6,392 nucleotides of DNA, taken from Patescibacteria group bacterium (lineage in GTDB: Bacteria; Patescibacteriota; JAHJAL01). Shown here piece by piece: positions 5,216 to 6,392 of the stretch. The notes under the pieces were generated by a model that was given only the letters and a program-made list of their open reading frames with translations, was not told the DNA's origin and did not search any database. Both the position numbers and the translations under genes were made by a program. Position 1 is the first letter of the stretch, and each line of letters starts with the position of its first letter. Where the stretch lies: the NCBI GenBank assembly GCA_018814055.1, contig JAHJAL010000092.1, positions 1-6,392 on the forward strand, given 5' to 3'.

Positions 5216-5620
5216 TTACTCCTCCTTGACCATTTCACGTTCTATTTTTTTCAAACGCTCATTAATTTCTTCCAACATCTTTTCCGAATGCAAATCAATC
5301 CGGTAATCATTATCCGATCTCAACCTATCTTTTTTATCCTGACGACTCTGATTCATCAATATTATCGGTGCCTGCAGTGCCGCCAAAAATGCCAAAACCA
5401 AATTTAGAAAAATAAATGGGTACGGATCAAACGGCTGAAACAACAAATAGTAAGAATTCAAGGTCAGCCACAAAGAATTAAGCATCACAAATACTACAAT
5501 AAAATGCCAACTACCAATAAAAGTAGTTAATCCATCAGCCACCTTTTCTGTTATCGACGATCTCTTCCTATGAATTAAATTAACATTTTTGACTATATTT
5601 CTTACAGTTCTTTCTTCCAT
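5216..5620 (-). CDS. DUF1003 family membrane protein
   Basis: This 134-residue protein matches the DUF1003 pattern. A short basic N-terminus leads into KVADGLTTFIGSWHFIVVFV (first membrane segment, about 26-48). Then come LNSLWLTLNS, the signature FDPYPFIFLNLVLAFLAALQ APII (second segment, about 64-88), and QSRQDKKDRLRSDNDYRIDL. A charged coiled-coil-like C-terminus (LEEINERLKKIEREMVKEE) follows. Members are inner-membrane proteins without an established biochemical role. AGGAGGG (5624-5630) and an extended -10 (5645-5653) precede the start, directly after repeat copy 4. It is the first gene of the run ending with the Cys-rich membrane protein. Confidence 0.92.
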   Translation of the reverse strand: MEERTVRNIVKNVNLIHRKRSSITEKVADGLTTFIGSWHFIVVFVMLNSLWLTLNSYYLLFQPFDPYPFIFLNLVLAFLAALQAPIILMNQSRQDKKDRLRSDNDYRIDLHSEKMLEEINERLKKIEREMVKEE

Positions 5621-5644
5621 CCACCCTCCTATTTTATTAATTCA

Positions 5645-5653
5645 ACTATACCA
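5645..5653 (-). promoter_or_regulatory. Extended -10 promoter for the DUF1003-cupin-membrane protein operon
   Basis: The minus strand reads TTTGGTATAGTTGA, a TGnTATAGT extended -10 with no clear -35. It closely matches the promoter at 3349-3357 (TTTGATATAGTTGA). The start site would be near 5638, about 18 bases before the ATG region. Confidence 0.55.
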
Positions 5654-5691
5654 AATCAAACAAGAAACTATAAATAGACTCTACTATTTCT

Positions 5692-5719
5692 AAAAAAACT
5701 CCGTGCAATACACGAAGTT
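5692..5719 (-). terminator. Rho-independent terminator formed by repeat copy 4
   Basis: The minus strand reads AACTTCGTG-tattg-CACGGAGTT, a 9-bp stem with a single G-T pair, followed by a run of seven T counting the last two stem bases. It closes the 5780-6392 gene. This is the best-formed hairpin of the four repeat copies and the clearest evidence for a terminator role. Confidence 0.8.
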
Positions 5720-5769
5720 CGAACCTGTTTACTGGTTACAAGATAGTTACCCCACACCTTTACTCACTA
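5697..5769 (-). repeat. Repeat element copy 4, downstream of the surface protein
   Basis: The minus strand reads TAGTGAGTAAAGGTGTGGGG, TAACTATCTTGTAACC, AGTAAACAGGTTCGAAC and then the terminator hairpin. It begins 10 bases after the TAA of the upstream gene. GGTAAC-tatctt-GTAACC can pair with one A-A mismatch, giving a possible first hairpin. Copy 1 keeps that pairing with a G-T change. Unlike copies 1 and 2, no second hairpin follows; the next promoter lies about 40 bases on. Confidence 0.8.
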
Positions 5770-5779
5770 TATATATTTC

Positions 5780-6392
5780 TTAAAACACCGCCGTCGCAAT
5801 ATACGAAATATTGTTGGAATAGATGCCCGCCTCCTGCAGATCAGTCACCTGCAGTTGATATGACATCACATTGATCTCATCTGCTACCGGCTCTGTTTCT
5901 ATAGCAATATTGTATGGATTGTTTGACAGGGTAAAACCGGACCAGAAAGCTGTTTGAAAATCGCCATAATCATCATCATCGGTCGTAAATCCGAAATATG
6001 ATTCGGTGCCCGACCCAGGCGGAGTGGTCCAGCCAATCGGCACCGCATATGTTCCGGCAAAAGGTTTCATAGTATCCGCTCCCCCACTGGTCAGATCCTG
6101 ATCTTGTTCCACTGTAATCACATATCCGTTGGTCGCGTTTGTAGATACGGTCAAAGTCTGGCAGGCTATCTTCGTAGCTGCTCCGGTATATGTACTAAAG
6201 GGAATAGTTGCACCCGTTGAAGTCACCGAAGCATTTCCCCCGGAATTGGCACAGGCATTACCTGATGTTACACCATTAACTGCAAAAGTTAATGAAGATG
6301 GAACAGTGGCGGTGACGGTCACATCTTCTACTATCGCGATCATCAAATCTCCTGAATTAATCGGGTTACCTGTCCCGTCATTCGAAGCATAA
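5780..6392 (-). CDS. Surface protein, C-terminal domain only (5' end outside the window)
   Basis: The frame is open to the right edge with no stop, so this is the last 203 residues of a longer protein. The TTG and ATG near 6346 are internal. It reads YASNDGTGNPINSGDLMIAI and then a beta-rich domain from TVTATVPSSLTF to YIATAVF. By eye about three quarters of this domain is identical to the C-terminal domain of the beta-helix protein (1556-2743). Two cysteines lie 30 residues apart (C47, C77), as in the paralogue, suggesting a disulphide outside the cell. The domain is rich in Thr, Ser and Gly and has no membrane segment or sorting signal at its end. It probably acts as a shared cell-surface attachment or export domain. 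Function unproven. Confidence 0.85.
   Translation of the reverse strand, partial: YASNDGTGNPINSGDLMIAIVEDVTVTATVPSSLTFAVNGVTSGNACANSGGNASVTSTGATIPFSTYTGAATKIACQTLTVSTNATNGYVITVEQDQDLTSGGADTMKPFAGTYAVPIGWTTPPGSGTESYFGFTTDDDDYGDFQTAFWSGFTLSNNPYNIAIETEPVADEINVMSYQLQVTDLQEAGIYSNNISYIATAVF

Noticed and set aside
436..5769. The repeats as integron attC sites (gene-repeat-gene layout, inverted arms AAC...GTT).
   Set aside because: The arms are not flanked by the RYYYAAC and GTTRRRY core sites, the hairpins end in T-tracts like terminators, and no integrase is in the window. Several genes also lack a repeat.
436..5769. The four repeats as a CRISPR array.
   Set aside because: The copies are hundreds to thousands of bases apart, are diverged, and have genes between them.
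6338..6346. TTG or ATG near 6346 as the start of the right-hand surface protein.
   Set aside because: The frame stays open to the window edge with protein-like sequence (YASNDGTGNPINSGD), and the shared domain would otherwise lack a signal peptide. The gene is cut by the window.

Overview
The window reads as a low-GC bacterial chromosome fragment whose genes all lie on the minus strand. The best guess is a Candidate Phyla Radiation (Patescibacteria) genome. The grounds are two secreted or surface proteins sharing a C-terminal domain that ends in YIATAVF, of a kind I associate with that group, a CSLR-type beta-helix protein, many very small genes, and compact promoters of the extended -10 type (TGnTATAAT or TGnTATAGT). 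This is inference from style, because no rRNA or marker gene is present. The standard code is used: three genes end in TGA and the others in TAA or TAG.

Layout, following transcription from right to left. (1) 6392-5780: the C-terminal part of a surface protein cut by the window edge. (2) 5620-3875: a probable operon of DUF1003 membrane protein, small cupin, four-helix membrane protein and Cys-rich membrane protein. The last two genes are 1 nt apart. (3) 3874-3320: a 555-base stretch with no intact gene. It holds a frameshifted small-gene remnant, a copy of a repeat element, an orphan acidic C-terminal tail and a strong terminator. (4) 3319-1556: a secreted beta-helix protein split by a single in-frame TGA. 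Its C-terminal domain is a close paralogue of the protein in (1). (5) 1517-1260: a stand-alone AroQ chorismate mutase. (6) 1056-535: a nucleoside 2-deoxyribosyltransferase-like protein. (7) 328-1: the N-terminal part of a class I SAM methyltransferase.

The most unusual feature is a family of four same-orientation repeats (about 436-509, 1128-1201, 3535-3597, 5697-5769). Three lie 10 to about 60 bases past the stop codon of a minus-strand gene. The fourth lies within the decayed region. Each combines a conserved leader containing GTGAG and, in three copies, TGTGGGGTAACT; a GGTTCGAA block; and a hairpin whose pairing is largely kept by compensating or wobble changes. In copies 4 and 2 the hairpin runs straight into a T-tract. 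Copies 1 and 2 carry a second GAGGCGTGTTTT terminator-like hairpin and then an extended -10 promoter, so terminator and next promoter look like one spreading module. Copy 3 sits between two gene fragments, as if it had inserted there. I cannot assign this element to any known family.

No pathway links the genes. Apart from the four-gene cluster they look like separately transcribed accessory genes divided by the repeat.
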